Source: Streptoalloteichus hindustanus
Lineage (GTDB): Bacteria > Actinomycetota > Actinomycetes > Mycobacteriales > Pseudonocardiaceae
Reading direction: 5' to 3'
Length of the DNA stretch: 64,000 bases
Assembly: GCF_900129375.1 (NCBI RefSeq)
Contig: NZ_FQVN01000006.1
Coordinates: 248,001-312,000 of the forward strand
Shown here: positions 1 through 9,226 of the stretch, in pieces
How positions within the stretch are numbered: the first letter of the stretch is position 1
How the letters are laid out: each line of letters begins with the position of its first letter
The notes under the pieces: model-generated
Databases searched by the model: none
What the model saw: the letters and a program-made list of their open reading frames with translations, nothing else
Told to the model about the DNA's origin: nothing
Program-made: the position numbers and the translations under genes

Positions 1-483
1 CTCCCCGAACACGGCCTCGGCGAGGACCGTGCGCTGGGTGCCGGGATCGGCCCACGCCGCCAGGACCTTCGCGCCGGAGCCCGCCGTCATCGGTAGCCGC
101 GCGCCGATGGGCACCGTGTCCCGGAGGCCGCTCGGCGGTTCCGCCGTGGCCACGCAGACCCGTTGCATCCCGTCCCGGCGGTAGAGCTGGACGCTCTCGC
201 CGGTGATGTCGCGCAGCCGTGGCAGCACCGCCGCCGCCGCGTCCAACAGCGGATCCGTCGCGCCGCCGGCCAACTCGGCCAGCGCCGCGCCCGGCCGCCA
301 CCGGCCGTCCGGGCCGCGCCGGAGCAACCGGTGCACCTCCAGGCCGACGGCGAGCCGGTGCGCGGTCGCCCTCGGCAGGCCGGTGCGGTTGCACAGCTCC
401 GCCAGCCCACACGGATCCTTCGCCACTGCCTGCAGGACGGCCACTGCCTTGTCCAGCACGCCGATACCGCTATGCTGTCCCAC
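1..483 (-). CDS. ndgR: IclR-family regulator NdgR, 3' end cut by window edge
   Basis: IclR-type regulator diverging from leuC. The true frame starts at a GTG at 483 and reads MGQHSGIGVLDKAVAVLQAV, followed by a winged helix (LAELCNRTGLPRATAHRLA, about residues 28-46) and the beginning of the effector-binding domain (IGARLPMTAGSGAKVLAAW). 161 codons are visible; family members are about 240 residues, so roughly one third is outside the window. The N-terminus matches Streptomyces NdgR/AreB and mycobacterial Rv2989, which regulate leuCD and amino-acid-dependent growth from this same divergent position. A possible -10 (TAGTAT) lies 6 nt before the GTG with no obvious ribosome site, so the message may be leaderless. 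Family and position are secure; the effector (leucine-pathway related) is inferred from homologues. Confidence 0.93.
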   Translation of the reverse strand, partial: MGQHSGIGVLDKAVAVLQAVAKDPCGLAELCNRTGLPRATAHRLAVGLEVHRLLRRGPDGRWRPGAALAELAGGATDPLLDAAAAVLPRLRDITGESVQLYRRDGMQRVCVATAEPPSGLRDTVPIGARLPMTAGSGAKVLAAWADPGTQRTVLAEAVFGE

Positions 484-492
484 GACCCGATA

Positions 493-520
493 CTAGCTTC
501 CCGACATGTGGGAAGTCTAG
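493..520. promoter_or_regulatory. Palindromic operator between ndgR and leuC
   Basis: A nested inverted repeat: CTAG at 493-496 and 517-520, CTTCCC at 497-502 with GGGAAG at 510-515, and ACATGT in the centre. It covers the expected -35 zone of ndgR and lies 60-85 bp upstream of leuC. Position and symmetry suggest the NdgR binding site for autoregulation and leuCD control; binding itself is inferred. Confidence 0.55.
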
Positions 521-577
521 CGCGAACGGGCCAATCGACCGAAGCAACCTCGAACGACACCTCGACGGGGAGGAGCG

Positions 578-1981
578 ATGGGTCGCACCCTCGCGGAGAA
601 AGTCTGGGACGCGCACGTGGTGCGTCGCGGTGATGGCGACGAGCCCGACCTGCTCTACATCGACCTCCACCTCGTGCACGAGGTCACCAGCCCGCAGGCG
701 TTCGACGGGCTGCGCGCGGCCGGCCGGCCGGTGCGCCGGCCGGACCTGACGATCGCGACCGAGGACCACAACGTCCCGACCGTCGGCGTCGACCTGCCCA
801 TCGCGGACCCGGTGTCCCGCACCCAGGTGGAGACGTTGCGGCGCAACTGCGCCGAGTTCGGGGTGCGGCTGCACCCCATGGGCGACGCGGAACAGGGCAT
901 CGTCCACGTGGTGGGCCCGCAGCTCGGGCTGACCCAGCCGGGGATGACGGTCGTCTGCGGCGACAGCCACACCTCGACGCACGGCGCCTTCGGCGCGTTG
1001 GCCTTCGGCATCGGCACGTCCGAGGTCGAGCACGTGCTGGCGACGCAGACGCTCCCGCTGCGGCCGTTCCGCACCATGGCGATCACTGTGGACGGTCGGC
1101 TGCGGCCGGGCGTGACGGCGAAGGACGTCATCCTCGCCGTCATCGCCAGGATCGGCACCGGCGGCGGCCAGGGCTACGTGCTGGAGTACCGGGGCAGCGC
1201 CATCGAGTCCCTGTCGGTGGAAGCCAGGATGACCATCTGCAACATGTCGATCGAGGCGGGCGCGCGGGCCGGGATGATCGCGCCGGACGAGACGACGTTC
1301 GAGTACCTGCGCGGCCGCCCGCACGCCCCGACGGGCGCGGAGTGGGACGCCGCCGTGGAGTACTGGCGGACGTTGCGCACCGACCCCGACGCCGTCTTCG
1401 ACCGCGAGATCCGGCTCGACGCCGAGGAACTCACGCCGTTCGTCACCTGGGGCACCAATCCCGGGCAGGGCCTGCCGCTGGCCGAGCGGGTGCCGGACCC
1501 GACCCGGATCGCCGACGAGGTCGAGCGGGTCGCCGCGGAGAAGGCGCTCGCCTACATGGGCCTGAACCCCGGAACGCCGTTGCGGGAGATCGGTGTGGAC
1601 ACCGTGTTCCTCGGCTCGTGCACGAACGGCCGCATCGAGGACCTGCGCGCCGCGGCGGACGTGCTGCGCGGGCGCAGGGTGGCCGAGGGCGTGCGGATGC
1701 TGGTGGTTCCCGGCTCGATGCGGGTGCGGGCCCAGGCCGAGCACGAGGGCCTGCACGAGGTGTTCCTGGCCGCCGGCGCGGAGTGGCGTTCCGCCGGCTG
1801 CTCCATGTGCCTCGGCATGAACCCGGACCAGCTCCGGCCCGGCGAGCGCAGCGCGTCCACCTCCAACCGGAACTTCGAGGGCCGGCAGGGCAAGGGTGGC
1901 CGGACCCACCTGGTGTCGCCACTCGTGGCCGCCGCGACCGCGGTGCGCGGCACCCTCTCCTCGCCAGAGGACCTGGACTGA
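578..1981 (+). CDS. leuC: 3-isopropylmalate dehydratase large subunit
   Basis: LeuC, large subunit of the [4Fe-4S] isomerase that converts 2-isopropylmalate to 3-isopropylmalate in leucine biosynthesis (cytosol). 467 residues, the usual length. Cluster ligands are visible as GSCTNGR (Cys348) and CSMCLG (Cys408, Cys411), with the same spacing as E. coli LeuC. The aconitase-fold signature [20 protein letters not shown] is intact. ATG start is preceded by AGGAG 7 nt upstream. leuD follows after 76 bp, so the two subunits form an operon, probably under NdgR. Confidence 0.98.
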   Translation: MGRTLAEKVWDAHVVRRGDGDEPDLLYIDLHLVHEVTSPQAFDGLRAAGRPVRRPDLTIATEDHNVPTVGVDLPIADPVSRTQVETLRRNCAEFGVRLHPMGDAEQGIVHVVGPQLGLTQPGMTVVCGDSHTSTHGAFGALAFGIGTSEVEHVLATQTLPLRPFRTMAITVDGRLRPGVTAKDVILAVIARIGTGGGQGYVLEYRGSAIESLSVEARMTICNMSIEAGARAGMIAPDETTFEYLRGRPHAPTGAEWDAAVEYWRTLRTDPDAVFDREIRLDAEELTPFVTWGTNPGQGLPLAERVPDPTRIADEVERVAAEKALAYMGLNPGTPLREIGVDTVFLGSCTNGRIEDLRAAADVLRGRRVAEGVRMLVVPGSMRVRAQAEHEGLHEVFLAAGAEWRSAGCSMCLGMNPDQLRPGERSASTSNRNFEGRQGKGGRTHLVSPLVAAATAVRGTLSSPEDLD

Positions 1982-2057
1982 CCACCCGGCACCGGCGGCC
2001 GGCGCCCCTGGCGGGAGCCGCGCCGGCCGCCCCCGCTCACGCAGGAGGCTTGCAGCA

Positions 2058-2657
2058 ATGGAACCGTTCACCACGCACACCGGCGTCGGCGTCCCCCTGC
2101 GCCGGTCCAACGTGGACACCGACCAGATCATCCCGGCCGTCTATCTGAAGCGGGTCAGCCGCACCGGCTTCGCCGACGGCCTGTTCGCGGCGTGGCGCGC
2201 GGACGCGGACTTCGTGCTCAACGCGGAGCCCTACCGCTCGGGCAGCGTGCTGGTGGCCGGGCCGGACTTCGGCACCGGCTCGTCCCGCGAGCACGCCGTG
2301 TGGGCCCTGGCCGACTACGGCTTCCGGGTGGTCGTCTCCTCCCGGTTCGCCGACATCTTCCGCGGCAACGCCGGCAAGCAGGGGCTGCTCGCCGCCCAGT
2401 GCGAGCAGTCCGATGTGGAGCGGCTGTGGCGGGCGCTGGAGGCGGAGCCGGGCGTCGAGGTGACCGTGGACCTGCGGGAGAAGACCGTCCGGGCCAAGGA
2501 CTTCGCGGTGCCCTTCGCCATCGACGACTACACCCGCTGGCGGCTGCTGGAGGGACTGGACGACATCGCGCTGACGCTGCGGCACTCGGCGGAGGTCGAC
2601 GCGTTCGAGCGCGCGCGACCGTCCTGGTTGCCCACCACGCAGTCCGTCGCCGGCTGA
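2058..2657 (+). CDS. leuD: 3-isopropylmalate dehydratase small subunit
   Basis: LeuD, the swivelling small subunit that completes isopropylmalate isomerase with LeuC. 199 residues beginning [20 protein letters not shown]; the substrate-loop motif [15 protein letters not shown] and [16 protein letters not shown] are both conserved. The ATG at 2058 was chosen over longer in-frame reading because AGGAGG sits 8 nt upstream and the N-terminus then aligns with the family. Second gene of leuCD. Confidence 0.97.
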   Translation: MEPFTTHTGVGVPLRRSNVDTDQIIPAVYLKRVSRTGFADGLFAAWRADADFVLNAEPYRSGSVLVAGPDFGTGSSREHAVWALADYGFRVVVSSRFADIFRGNAGKQGLLAAQCEQSDVERLWRALEAEPGVEVTVDLREKTVRAKDFAVPFAIDDYTRWRLLEGLDDIALTLRHSAEVDAFERARPSWLPTTQSVAG

Positions 2658-2695
2658 AGCGCCGGAAAACGGCTGCGGACGGTGTCGACGGCGTC

Positions 2696-2743
2696 GCGGA
2701 CCGCCGCGATTCCTCGTCAGGACAGGGCATCGCGGCGGTCCGC
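2696..2743 (+). terminator. 15-bp hairpin after leuD
   Basis: Perfect 15-bp stem: GCGGACCGCCGCGAT at 2696-2710 and its complement at 2729-2743, 18-nt loop, 38 bp after the leuD stop. No U-tract follows, so it may be a weak or factor-assisted terminator, or a structured 3' end. A diverged copy of one arm occurs at 5458-5484. Confidence 0.55.
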
Positions 2744-2865
2744 AACGCCGTAACCAGCGCCTTTCGGCACCGGAGCACTTCGCCTCCCACGACGGCACGA
2801 GCCCCGCGACCGTCCCTCGGAGGAGCGGAACCACCCGCGCCCCAACGGGATTCCGGGCGTGGCGA

Positions 2866-2895
2866 TTGGAAATCCGCAGCTCTTCGGCTTACCGT
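2866..2895 (+). promoter_or_regulatory. Probable hupB promoter
   Basis: TTGGAA at 2866-2871 and TACCGT at 2890-2895 with an 18-nt spacer form a sigma-70-type promoter. Predicted transcription start near 2902 gives a leader of about 50 nt ending in a strong ribosome site before hupB. Seen in sequence; activity inferred. Confidence 0.45.
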
Positions 2896-2951
2896 GACCA
2901 AAGTCGGTCCGACGGGGCCGTTGAGTGTGTTTTCCCTCGGGAGGGACTGAA

Positions 2952-3575
2952 GTGAACAAGGCCCAGCTCATCGAGGCGCTCGCTGAGCGTCTCGACGGCG
3001 ACAAGAAGACCGCGGCGTCGGCGGTCGACGGCCTGGTCGACATCATCGTGCGCACCGTGCACAAGGGCGACAAGGTGAACGTCACCGGCTTCGGCGTCTT
3101 CGAGAAGCGCGCCCGCGCCGCCCGCACCGCGCGCAACCCGCGCACGGGCGAGGCCGTGAAGGTGAAGAAGACCAACGTTCCGGCGTTCCGCGCCGGCACC
3201 ACCTTCAAGGAGGTCATCGGCGGCACCCGGAAGCTGCCGCGCGTGGCCGCGCCGAAGAAGGCCGCTCCGGCGAAGGCGACCACCGCCGCCGCCACGAAGG
3301 CCGCTCCGGCCAAGGCCGCGACCGCCACCGCCAAGGCCGCGCCGAAGAAGGCCGCCGCCACCACCCGGGCCACCGCCGCCAAGGCGACGACCCGGACGAC
3401 GGCCAAGGCCACCACCGCCACCAAGGCCGCGCCGAAGCGCGCCACCACGGCGAAGGCCACGACCGCGAAGGCGGCGCCGAAGCGCGCCACCACCGCGAAG
3501 GCCGCCGCCACTCCCGCCGCCGCCGCTCCCGCCAAGGCGGCGCCGAAGCGCGCCACCCGCACCAAGAAGAGCTGA
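2952..3575 (+). CDS. hupB: HU-family nucleoid protein with Lys/Ala/Pro-rich tail
   Basis: DNA-bending histone-like protein. Residues 1-92 are a standard HU domain ([14 protein letters not shown] start, then [23 protein letters not shown]-binding arm). Residues about 93-207 are a low-complexity tail of [14 protein letters not shown] and TKATT units like the basic C-terminal domain of mycobacterial HupB/MDP1 or Streptomyces HupS, which compacts DNA. The ORF is open further upstream, but GTG at 2952 follows GGGAGGG and begins the canonical HU N-terminus. Monocistronic: own promoter and a strong terminator. Tail length varies in homologues, so repeat slippage here is expected. Confidence 0.97.
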   Translation: MNKAQLIEALAERLDGDKKTAASAVDGLVDIIVRTVHKGDKVNVTGFGVFEKRARAARTARNPRTGEAVKVKKTNVPAFRAGTTFKEVIGGTRKLPRVAAPKKAAPAKATTAAATKAAPAKAATATAKAAPKKAAATTRATAAKATTRTTAKATTATKAAPKRATTAKATTAKAAPKRATTAKAAATPAAAAPAKAAPKRATRTKKS

Positions 3576-3617
3576 GTGGGCTCACCCGAGCCCACCGCCC
3601 CCGCGGCGCGGCCGTTC

Positions 3618-3656
3618 GGGGCCCGGCCATCCACATGGCCGGGCCCCGGCTCTTTT
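3618..3656 (+). terminator. Rho-independent terminator of hupB
   Basis: 13-bp stem GGGGCCCGGCCAT (3618-3630) and complement (3635-3647), 4-nt loop CCAC, followed by CGGCTCTTTTT. The clearest intrinsic terminator of the window. Confidence 0.92.
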
Positions 3657-3660
3657 TCCC

Positions 3661-4318
3661 CGACCCCACGCCGAGAGCGGGGCGGAACCCGGGGGACTGA
3701 CTGACCGGCCCACCGGGACAGTCGGCGGCGGGCCTCGTGACCCGGAACGAACCGGGACGTCGGCCGCGAGCTCCTGCCGGGCCGTCAGCGCGGTCTCAGC
3801 GCCCCCTCCGCCGTCGCTGGCGTCCGGTCCGCTCCCCAGTGCCGGTGCGGGCCTCTTCGGCGTTCTGGTGCCAGCTGAGGGGCCGTTCGGGGGTGTTCCA
3901 CACGGGGTGTCCCTCGTCGTGACGGCGGTGGGAACACACGGGATTCCGGGATTTCCTGCCGCCGCGACGCTCCGCCCCCACCAACGGGTCCTGTCGCGTC
4001 GATGGCCCGACGCCCCGCATCGAGCGCGCGTCCTTACACCGTCCGATGGGGAATCGGATTTCAAACATCCCGATCGGGTCTTCGTGCGTGCCAGTGTCAG
4101 GGCACCCGGTCCGTTCTCGGCGGCCGGGAAGTTGCCGGGCGCGCCACCAATCTCCGCGCGGACTTCTCCGCGCCCGTTCGCGCCCGGGCGTGACGACCGC
4201 GTCCACGAGTGGCCGCTTCCTCCCCAGCTCTTCCTTGGTCGAGGCGACCGGTGTTCCCGGCGGCGGCACGACTTCACGCGCCCGACGCGGGATTCCCCGG
4301 ACCCCGAACGGAACTCCG
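3661..4318. other. 650-bp stretch without a recognisable gene
   Basis: Between the hupB and mutT1 terminators no reading frame shows actinobacterial codon bias, a credible start with ribosome site, or a protein I recognise; the open frames here are compositional. GC is slightly lower than in the coding regions, with patches such as GGGATTTCCTG and TTTCAAACATCCCG. It may hold a small RNA or a decayed gene; I see nothing definite. Confidence 0.6.
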
Positions 4319-4351
4319 CCCCGCCCCGCCGCGGCTGACGGCGGGGCGGGG
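4319..4351 (-). terminator. Hairpin terminator downstream of mutT1
   Basis: 13-bp stem, CCCCGCCCCGCCG at 4319-4331 pairing with 4339-4351, 7-nt loop, just 8 bp beyond the mutT1 stop on the minus strand. All-GC stem without a clear U-run. Confidence 0.7.
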
Positions 4352-4359
4352 AACCGGGA

Positions 4360-5379
4360 TCAGGCGAACGGCTGGGCGAAGTAGTCGGCGGCGAGGAGAC
4401 GCGGCGGCCCCGGCTCGTCGGCCGGCGTGAAGGAGAGCAGCCACAGACTGCCCTTCCTGCTCGGCACGTCGCCCTCGTCGTCCAGCAGCGGAACGAGGTC
4501 GACGCCGGAGTCGCGGGCCAGGCGCGCCACGACGTCCGGGATCACGCCGCCCTGACTGGAGACGACCGGTACGCCGGGCCCGGCGGCGACGGCGAGCAGC
4601 CGGGCGAGCCCGGCCGGCGGATCGGGCCAGTAGCCCTCCTCGGACAGCAGGGGTTCGTCGTGCACGTCCACGTCGAGGTCGTCGGCGAGCGCCTGAACCG
4701 TCTGCAGGCAACGCACGCGCGGGGCGGAGTGCACGGCGCTCGCGCCGAAGAGGGGCAGGAGGTTCCGCAGAGCGGCCGCCTGACGCCAACCTCTCTTGGT
4801 GAGCGGGCGCAGGTCGTCGTCCCCGGTCCACTCCGAGCGTTTGCCGGCCTTGGCGTGCCGCACCAGCAGAAGTGTTCTCGTGTGGGCGGGCAGCGCCGTG
4901 AACGCGCCGAGCACCCGGCGGTCCGAGGCGTGTGTCAGCAGGCGTTCGGCGCTCTCCGGCCGGAGCCACCGCACCTCGTCGACCTCGTCGACGTCGTGGA
5001 CCTCGTCGGCGTCGTGCGGCTCGGGCATGACGCCCGCTTCGCCGTCCGCACCGACCGCGCGGGCGGCGAAGTAGTCCACGCGCTTGCGGAGCTCGCGGCC
5101 GTCCGCTGTGGACACCGGGTAGCTGACATGGCCGAGACCGCGGCCGAGCACCGCGCGGAGACCGGTCTCCTCGGCCACCTCGCGGACCGCCGCCGCCGGC
5201 ACGGTCTCGCCCTCGTCCAGTTTGCCCTTCGGCAGCGACCAGTCGTCGTAGCGGGGGCGGTGCACCAGGGCCACTTCCACGCCGTCGCGGCCGTCCCCGG
5301 CTCCGCCGTGGGCGTCGCGCCACAGCACGGCGCCCGCCGCCCGCACCTCCGCCTGTCCGGTTCGGCCGGTCGGTGTCAT
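4360..5379 (-). CDS. mutT1: MutT1-type Nudix hydrolase fused to histidine phosphatase
   Basis: Two-domain sanitising enzyme. Residues about 10-150 are a Nudix domain whose box GKLDEGETVPAAAVREVAEE is complete; residues about 165-339 are a histidine-phosphatase (SixA/PGM) domain starting at LLLVRHAKAGKR. Mycobacterial MutT1 (Rv2985) has the same fusion; it hydrolyses 8-oxo-(d)GTP and diadenosine polyphosphates. The ATG at 5379 (MTPTGRTGQAE) is preferred over the ATG at 5418, which adds an unconserved basic stretch. It lies 130 bp downstream of ppk on the same strand, the mycobacterial order, and probably shares its transcript. Confidence 0.93.
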   Translation of the reverse strand: MTPTGRTGQAEVRAAGAVLWRDAHGGAGDGRDGVEVALVHRPRYDDWSLPKGKLDEGETVPAAAVREVAEETGLRAVLGRGLGHVSYPVSTADGRELRKRVDYFAARAVGADGEAGVMPEPHDADEVHDVDEVDEVRWLRPESAERLLTHASDRRVLGAFTALPAHTRTLLLVRHAKAGKRSEWTGDDDLRPLTKRGWRQAAALRNLLPLFGASAVHSAPRVRCLQTVQALADDLDVDVHDEPLLSEEGYWPDPPAGLARLLAVAAGPGVPVVSSQGGVIPDVVARLARDSGVDLVPLLDDEGDVPSRKGSLWLLSFTPADEPGPPRLLAADYFAQPFA

Positions 5380-5509
5380 GCCGCTGTCCCGCCTCCGCTC
5401 GTGCCTTCCCCACGGCATGCCGCGTTCGGCTCGTGGGAAGTCCCGGCGGCGGGCAACGACGCCGTCGCCGACCGCCGGAACTCCCCGTGTCCGCGTTCTC
5501 CGCTCGGTG

Positions 5510-7909
5510 TCACGCCTTCGCGCCGTGCAACCGGGCCATCTCGGCCTGGTGGTCGCGGACCCGCCGCCCCGGCTCGGGCGAGGGACGCCAGGTGCCGGCG
5601 GACTCCAGGACCCAGCTCCGGGTCTCCTCGTGCATCGCGGAGTCGAAGATGGCGTCCAGTTCGCCGGTGAGCTTGCGGTCGGTCACCCGCACCAGCACCT
5701 CGACGCGGCGGTCGAGGTTGCGGTGCATCATGTCCGCGCTGCCGAACCAGTGCTCGTCCGAGCCGCGGAAGTGGAAGATCCGCGAGTGCTCCAGGAAACG
5801 GCCGAGGATGGAGCGGACGCGGATGTTCTCGCTCAGGCCGGGCACGCCCGGCTTCAACGCGCAGATCCCCCTGACGACCACGTCCACCGGAACCCCGGCC
5901 TGCGACGCCCGGTAGAGCGCGTCGATGACCTGTTCGTCCACCAGCGCGTTGGCCTTCAGGCGCACGCCGCACGGCCGGCCCGCGGCCGCGTGCTCCATTT
6001 CCCGCTCGATGCGCTGGATGATGCCGCGGCGCACGCCGTGCGGCGCCACGAGCAGACTGCGGTAGGTGTTCTGCCGCGCGTAGCCGGTGAGGACGTTGAA
6101 CAGGTCGGTGAGGTCGGCGCCGATGGACGGCTCCGCGGTCAGCAGGCCCAGGTCCTCGTAGGTCCGCGCCGTCTTCGGGTGGTAGTTGCCGGTGCCGATG
6201 TGGCAGTACCGCCGGATCGTCGAGCCCTCCTGCCGCACCACCAGGGCGGTCTTGCAGTGCGTCTTCAGGCCCACCAGGCCGTACACGACGTGGACGCCCG
6301 CCTTCTCCAGCGCGCGGGCCCACTTGATGTTCGCCTGCTCGTCGAAGCGGGCCTTCAGCTCCACCAGCGCCACGACCTGCTTGCCGGCCTCCGCCGCGTC
6401 GATGAGCGCGTCGACGATGGGGGAGTCGCCGGAGGTGCGGTACAGCGTCTGCTTGATGGCGAGCACGTGCGGGTCGGCCGCAGCCTGCTCGACGAACCGC
6501 TGCACGCTGGTGGAGAACGAGTCGTAGGGGTGGTGCACGAGCACGTCGCCCTCGCGCAGCGTGGCGAACACGCTCTTCGGCGTCTCGCCCTCACCGAAGG
6601 CCCGGTGCGTCGCCGGCACGAAAGGGGCGTCCTTGAGCGGGGGCCGGTCGAGGGAGTAGAGCTGCCACAGGCAGGACAGGTCGAGCAGGCCGGGCACCTC
6701 GACCACGTCGTGCGGGTCCACGTCGAGCTCGCGCAGCAACAGCTCCAGCACGTGCTCGCTCATCGTGTCGGCGACCTCGAGCCGGACCGGCGGGCCGAAG
6801 CGGCGGCGCGCCAGCTCGCGCTCCATCGCCTGCAGCAGGTCCTCGTCGCGGTCCTCCTCGACCTCGACCTCGGCGTTGCGGGTGACCCGGAAGATGTGGT
6901 GCTCCACCACGTCCATGCCGGCGAACAGCTTGCCCAGGTGGGCCGCGATGAGTTCTTCCAGCGGCAGGAACGTCGCGAGGTCGGACTCGCGGTCGGTCTC
7001 CACCCGCACCAGGCGCGGCACGTTGTCCGGCACCTTGATCCGGGCGAACCGCTCGGTGCCGCCCTCGGGGTCGCGCACGGTCACGGCCAGGTTCAGCGAC
7101 AGGCCGGAGATGTAGGGGAACGGGTGCGCCGGGTCGACGGCCAGCGGCGTCAGCACCGGGAAGATGTGCTCTGTGAAGTAGTCGGACAGCCGCAGCTTGT
7201 CGGGGTCGTCCAGGTCGTCCCAGGTGACGATGCGGATGTCCTGCTTCTCCAGCTCCGGCAGCACGCTGCCGAGGAACACCTTGGCGTGCTGCTCGACGAG
7301 GTCCTGGGTGCGGGTGGAGATGCGGGCGAGCTGCTCGCGCGGCGAGAGTCCGTCGGCGCTGCGCACCGACAGCCCGGTCTCGTCGCGGCGCTTCAGGCCG
7401 GCCACCCGGACCATGTAGAACTCGTCCAGGTTGGACGCGAAGATCGCGAGGAACTTGGCCCGCTCCAACAGCGGCTGCGAGACGTCCTCGGCCAGGGAGA
7501 GCACCCGGGCGTTGAAGTCCAGCCAGGAGGTCTCGCGGTTCAGGTAGCGGTCGTCCGGCAGGTCGGTCGACCGCTCCGTCCTGGTCACCGCGGGGGGAAC
7601 AGCGGGAACGGTGGGCGCGGCCTGCTGGCCGCTGTCGGCGCGGCGGCGGGTGGTCGTGGTGGAGGAACGCCCGCCCTCGCGCCGGGTGGCGGCGCGCGGG
7701 GTCCGGCTCCGCGTCGTGGTCCGGCGTCCGTTGCCCGACCGGGAGTCCCCGGACTTCGGCGCGGCCTTGGCCGACGCGGTGGTCCCCTGGGTTCCGATGG
7801 ACGCCGAGGTCGCCGAGGACACCGCCGACGTCGGGGTGGCCGACGTGGTCGCTGTCACCTGATCGGGGGATCGGTCAGTCACCCGATCCTCGCGATTTCC
7901 GCTGCTCAC
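5510..7909 (-). CDS. ppk: Polyphosphate kinase 1
   Basis: Reversible ATP:polyphosphate phosphotransferase that makes polyphosphate for stress and phosphate storage. 799 residues: residues 1-110 are a Ser/Thr/Arg-rich low-complexity extension, followed by the PPK1 core from about [20 protein letters not shown] onward. His551 in [10 protein letters not shown] (phospho-histidine) and His570 in [13 protein letters not shown] keep the 19-residue spacing of E. coli His435/His454. Typical PPK1 is about 690-740 residues; the excess is the N-terminal tail, so a later start is conceivable. Upstream is a small protein gene on the same strand; downstream is mutT1. Confidence 0.95.
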   Translation of the reverse strand: MSSGNREDRVTDRSPDQVTATTSATPTSAVSSATSASIGTQGTTASAKAAPKSGDSRSGNGRRTTTRSRTPRAATRREGGRSSTTTTRRRADSGQQAAPTVPAVPPAVTRTERSTDLPDDRYLNRETSWLDFNARVLSLAEDVSQPLLERAKFLAIFASNLDEFYMVRVAGLKRRDETGLSVRSADGLSPREQLARISTRTQDLVEQHAKVFLGSVLPELEKQDIRIVTWDDLDDPDKLRLSDYFTEHIFPVLTPLAVDPAHPFPYISGLSLNLAVTVRDPEGGTERFARIKVPDNVPRLVRVETDRESDLATFLPLEELIAAHLGKLFAGMDVVEHHIFRVTRNAEVEVEEDRDEDLLQAMERELARRRFGPPVRLEVADTMSEHVLELLLRELDVDPHDVVEVPGLLDLSCLWQLYSLDRPPLKDAPFVPATHRAFGEGETPKSVFATLREGDVLVHHPYDSFSTSVQRFVEQAAADPHVLAIKQTLYRTSGDSPIVDALIDAAEAGKQVVALVELKARFDEQANIKWARALEKAGVHVVYGLVGLKTHCKTALVVRQEGSTIRRYCHIGTGNYHPKTARTYEDLGLLTAEPSIGADLTDLFNVLTGYARQNTYRSLLVAPHGVRRGIIQRIEREMEHAAAGRPCGVRLKANALVDEQVIDALYRASQAGVPVDVVVRGICALKPGVPGLSENIRVRSILGRFLEHSRIFHFRGSDEHWFGSADMMHRNLDRRVEVLVRVTDRKLTGELDAIFDSAMHEETRSWVLESAGTWRPSPEPGRRVRDHQAEMARLHGAKA

Positions 7910-7955
7910 AGCTCCGATTCTCCTCCACCACGCACACGGCCGTGCGACACCGACG

Positions 7956-8165
7956 TTACGCGCGGGTGACTGGAGGAAGCACTGCGCTGATCGTGCCCTC
8001 CTGACGACGCACGGTCACCCGCTGGCCCTGGCGCGGCGCGCGCCACCCGCCCGCCGCGACGGCCGCGGCTGGCGCGTCGACCAGCACGCCGTCGTCGCGG
8101 AGCAGCACCACAGAACCGTCCGGGTGGACGGTGTGCACAGTGGCCTGTTCCTGCTGCGGGTTCAC
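7956..8165 (-). CDS. Small conserved-looking beta-rich protein upstream of ppk
   Basis: 69 residues starting at a GTG preceded by GGGGGG ([20 protein letters not shown]). Alternating hydrophobic residues, [20 protein letters not shown] and [18 protein letters not shown], suggest a small beta-barrel of OB or cold-shock-like type, but no nucleic-acid binding motif is diagnostic. It ends 46 bp before ppk on the same strand and has normal high-GC codon use, so I regard it as real and probably cotranscribed. Function unknown. Confidence 0.65.
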   Translation of the reverse strand: MNPQQEQATVHTVHPDGSVVLLRDDGVLVDAPAAAVAAGGWRAPRQGQRVTVRRQEGTISAVLPPVTRA

Positions 8166-8461
8166 CCCCCGATCGTAAGCGGCGGTTCGGCGTCGTCAGA
8201 CCGCCCGAAGGCCGTGGACACCGTGCTTCGGGAGATGGGTTGCCCCGATTCCCGTGCCGAAACACAGAAGTGGGCACCTGCTGTGATGAGGCGCACGCGC
8301 GGGGCTTCTCACTCCGCGGTCGTCATGCGCGAGGACCTCGCGCGTTCGGCGGGCAGGCGGTAAAGCAGGCCCGGCGGTGAACGAGCGGCCAGCACGGGAC
8401 GCTGGTTCGCTGGTACTGCGAATTCACCGGTACCGCGAGTTCACGGGCACGGCGAAGGGCG
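8166..8461. other. Intergenic region between the ppk unit and cofC
   Basis: About 296 bp upstream of the ppk leader gene and downstream of cofC, both minus strand. It should hold the ppk promoter, but I could not pick a clear one. Its right end contains the tandem repeat at 8412-8445. Confidence 0.5.
8412..8445. repeat. Tandem 17-bp imperfect direct repeat
   Basis: GGTACTGCGAATTCACC (8412-8428) is immediately followed by GGTACCGCGAGTTCACG (8429-8445), 14 of 17 identical. It lies just beyond the cofC stop. Possibly an operator pair or 3'-end element; no function assigned. Confidence 0.5.
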
Positions 8462-9103
8462 CTAGCTGGCGGCGACCAGACGCGCCGTGGTGTGCGGTCC
8501 CACGCCCAACTCCGTGGCCAGCCGGAGATCCACCTCGGTGTCCACGTCGCACCGCAGCGAGGGCCACGGGCCGTCGAGGGCGACCGCCCCGGACGCCGCG
8601 TGCGCCAGCGCGGAGCCCGGCCCGAACCGGGGGTCCCACGGCTGCCCCCGGCCGGCCACGAGCAGCGTCGTGCCGGTTCCCTGCCGGTCGGGGCAGAACG
8701 CGCGGCCCGCGGCCAGCGCCGCCGTCAACGCCGCGTCGAGCTCGGCGGGCCGCAGGGCCGGCAGATCGGACTGCAGGGCCGCCAACGCGGCTCCCGGGTC
8801 CTCGGACCGCAGGACCGCGGCCCCGTGCCGCAGAGCCGGGTTCAGGCCGTCGTCCGGCTGGTCCGCGAGGATCTCCACGTCGTCCTCGCGCAGCATCTCG
8901 GCCACGAGCGGGTCCGCGGTCACCACGGCCAGCCGGCGCACCGCCCCGGCCGCCCGCGCCGCCCGCACCGTGTCCATCGCCAGTGCCAACGCCAACGCCG
9001 TGTGGGTCCGCCGGTCCTCCACGGCGCCCACCGCGCCGCGCAGCCGGGACTTCGCGGCGCTCAGCCGCTTGACTGGGACGAGCACGTCCACCACCGCACG
9101 CAC
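8462..9103 (-). CDS. cofC: CofC/FbiD guanylyltransferase of F420 biosynthesis
   Basis: Nucleotidyltransferase that activates 2-phospholactate (archaea) or phosphoenolpyruvate (mycobacterial FbiD, Rv2983) with GTP for coenzyme F420. 213 residues with the MobA-like fold: [14 protein letters not shown] at the N-terminus (GTP/metal loop), [31 protein letters not shown] and [15 protein letters not shown] substrate motif. The GTG at 9103 is chosen because AGGAGG lies 7-8 nt upstream and the nearby ATG is out of frame. It diverges from plsC, as in related genomes. Preferred substrate (PEP or phospholactate) cannot be told from sequence alone. Confidence 0.92.
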   Translation of the reverse strand: MRAVVDVLVPVKRLSAAKSRLRGAVGAVEDRRTHTALALALAMDTVRAARAAGAVRRLAVVTADPLVAEMLREDDVEILADQPDDGLNPALRHGAAVLRSEDPGAALAALQSDLPALRPAELDAALTAALAAGRAFCPDRQGTGTTLLVAGRGQPWDPRFGPGSALAHAASGAVALDGPWPSLRCDVDTEVDLRLATELGVGPHTTARLVAAS

Positions 9104-9226
9104 GGGTCCATCCTCCTCGACGCGCCGCGCGGGAGGCGGCCCGGCTGGACTCCACGCGCCCCACCGGGGAAGACTCACGCGGGATTCGCCACGGCGCACC
9201 AGCCGCGAGGAGAACGAGGAGGACGG

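Noticed and set aside
470-2131. 553-aa open frame opposite leuC
   Set aside because: Compositional shadow of leuC; no family similarity and Arg/Gly-rich as expected for antisense frames in GC-rich DNA.
3240-3575. Possible CRISPR or tandem DNA repeat
   Set aside because: Repetition encodes the Ala/Lys tail of HU; unit length irregular, no spacers.
3868-4338. 156-aa frame in the hupB-mutT1 gap
   Set aside because: No ribosome site, no recognisable motif, codon positions without the usual GC3 bias; treated as non-coding.
5378-7969. 863-aa plus-strand frame opposite ppk
   Set aside because: Antisense of ppk; His/Val/Gly-rich without domains, while the minus frame is an intact PPK1.
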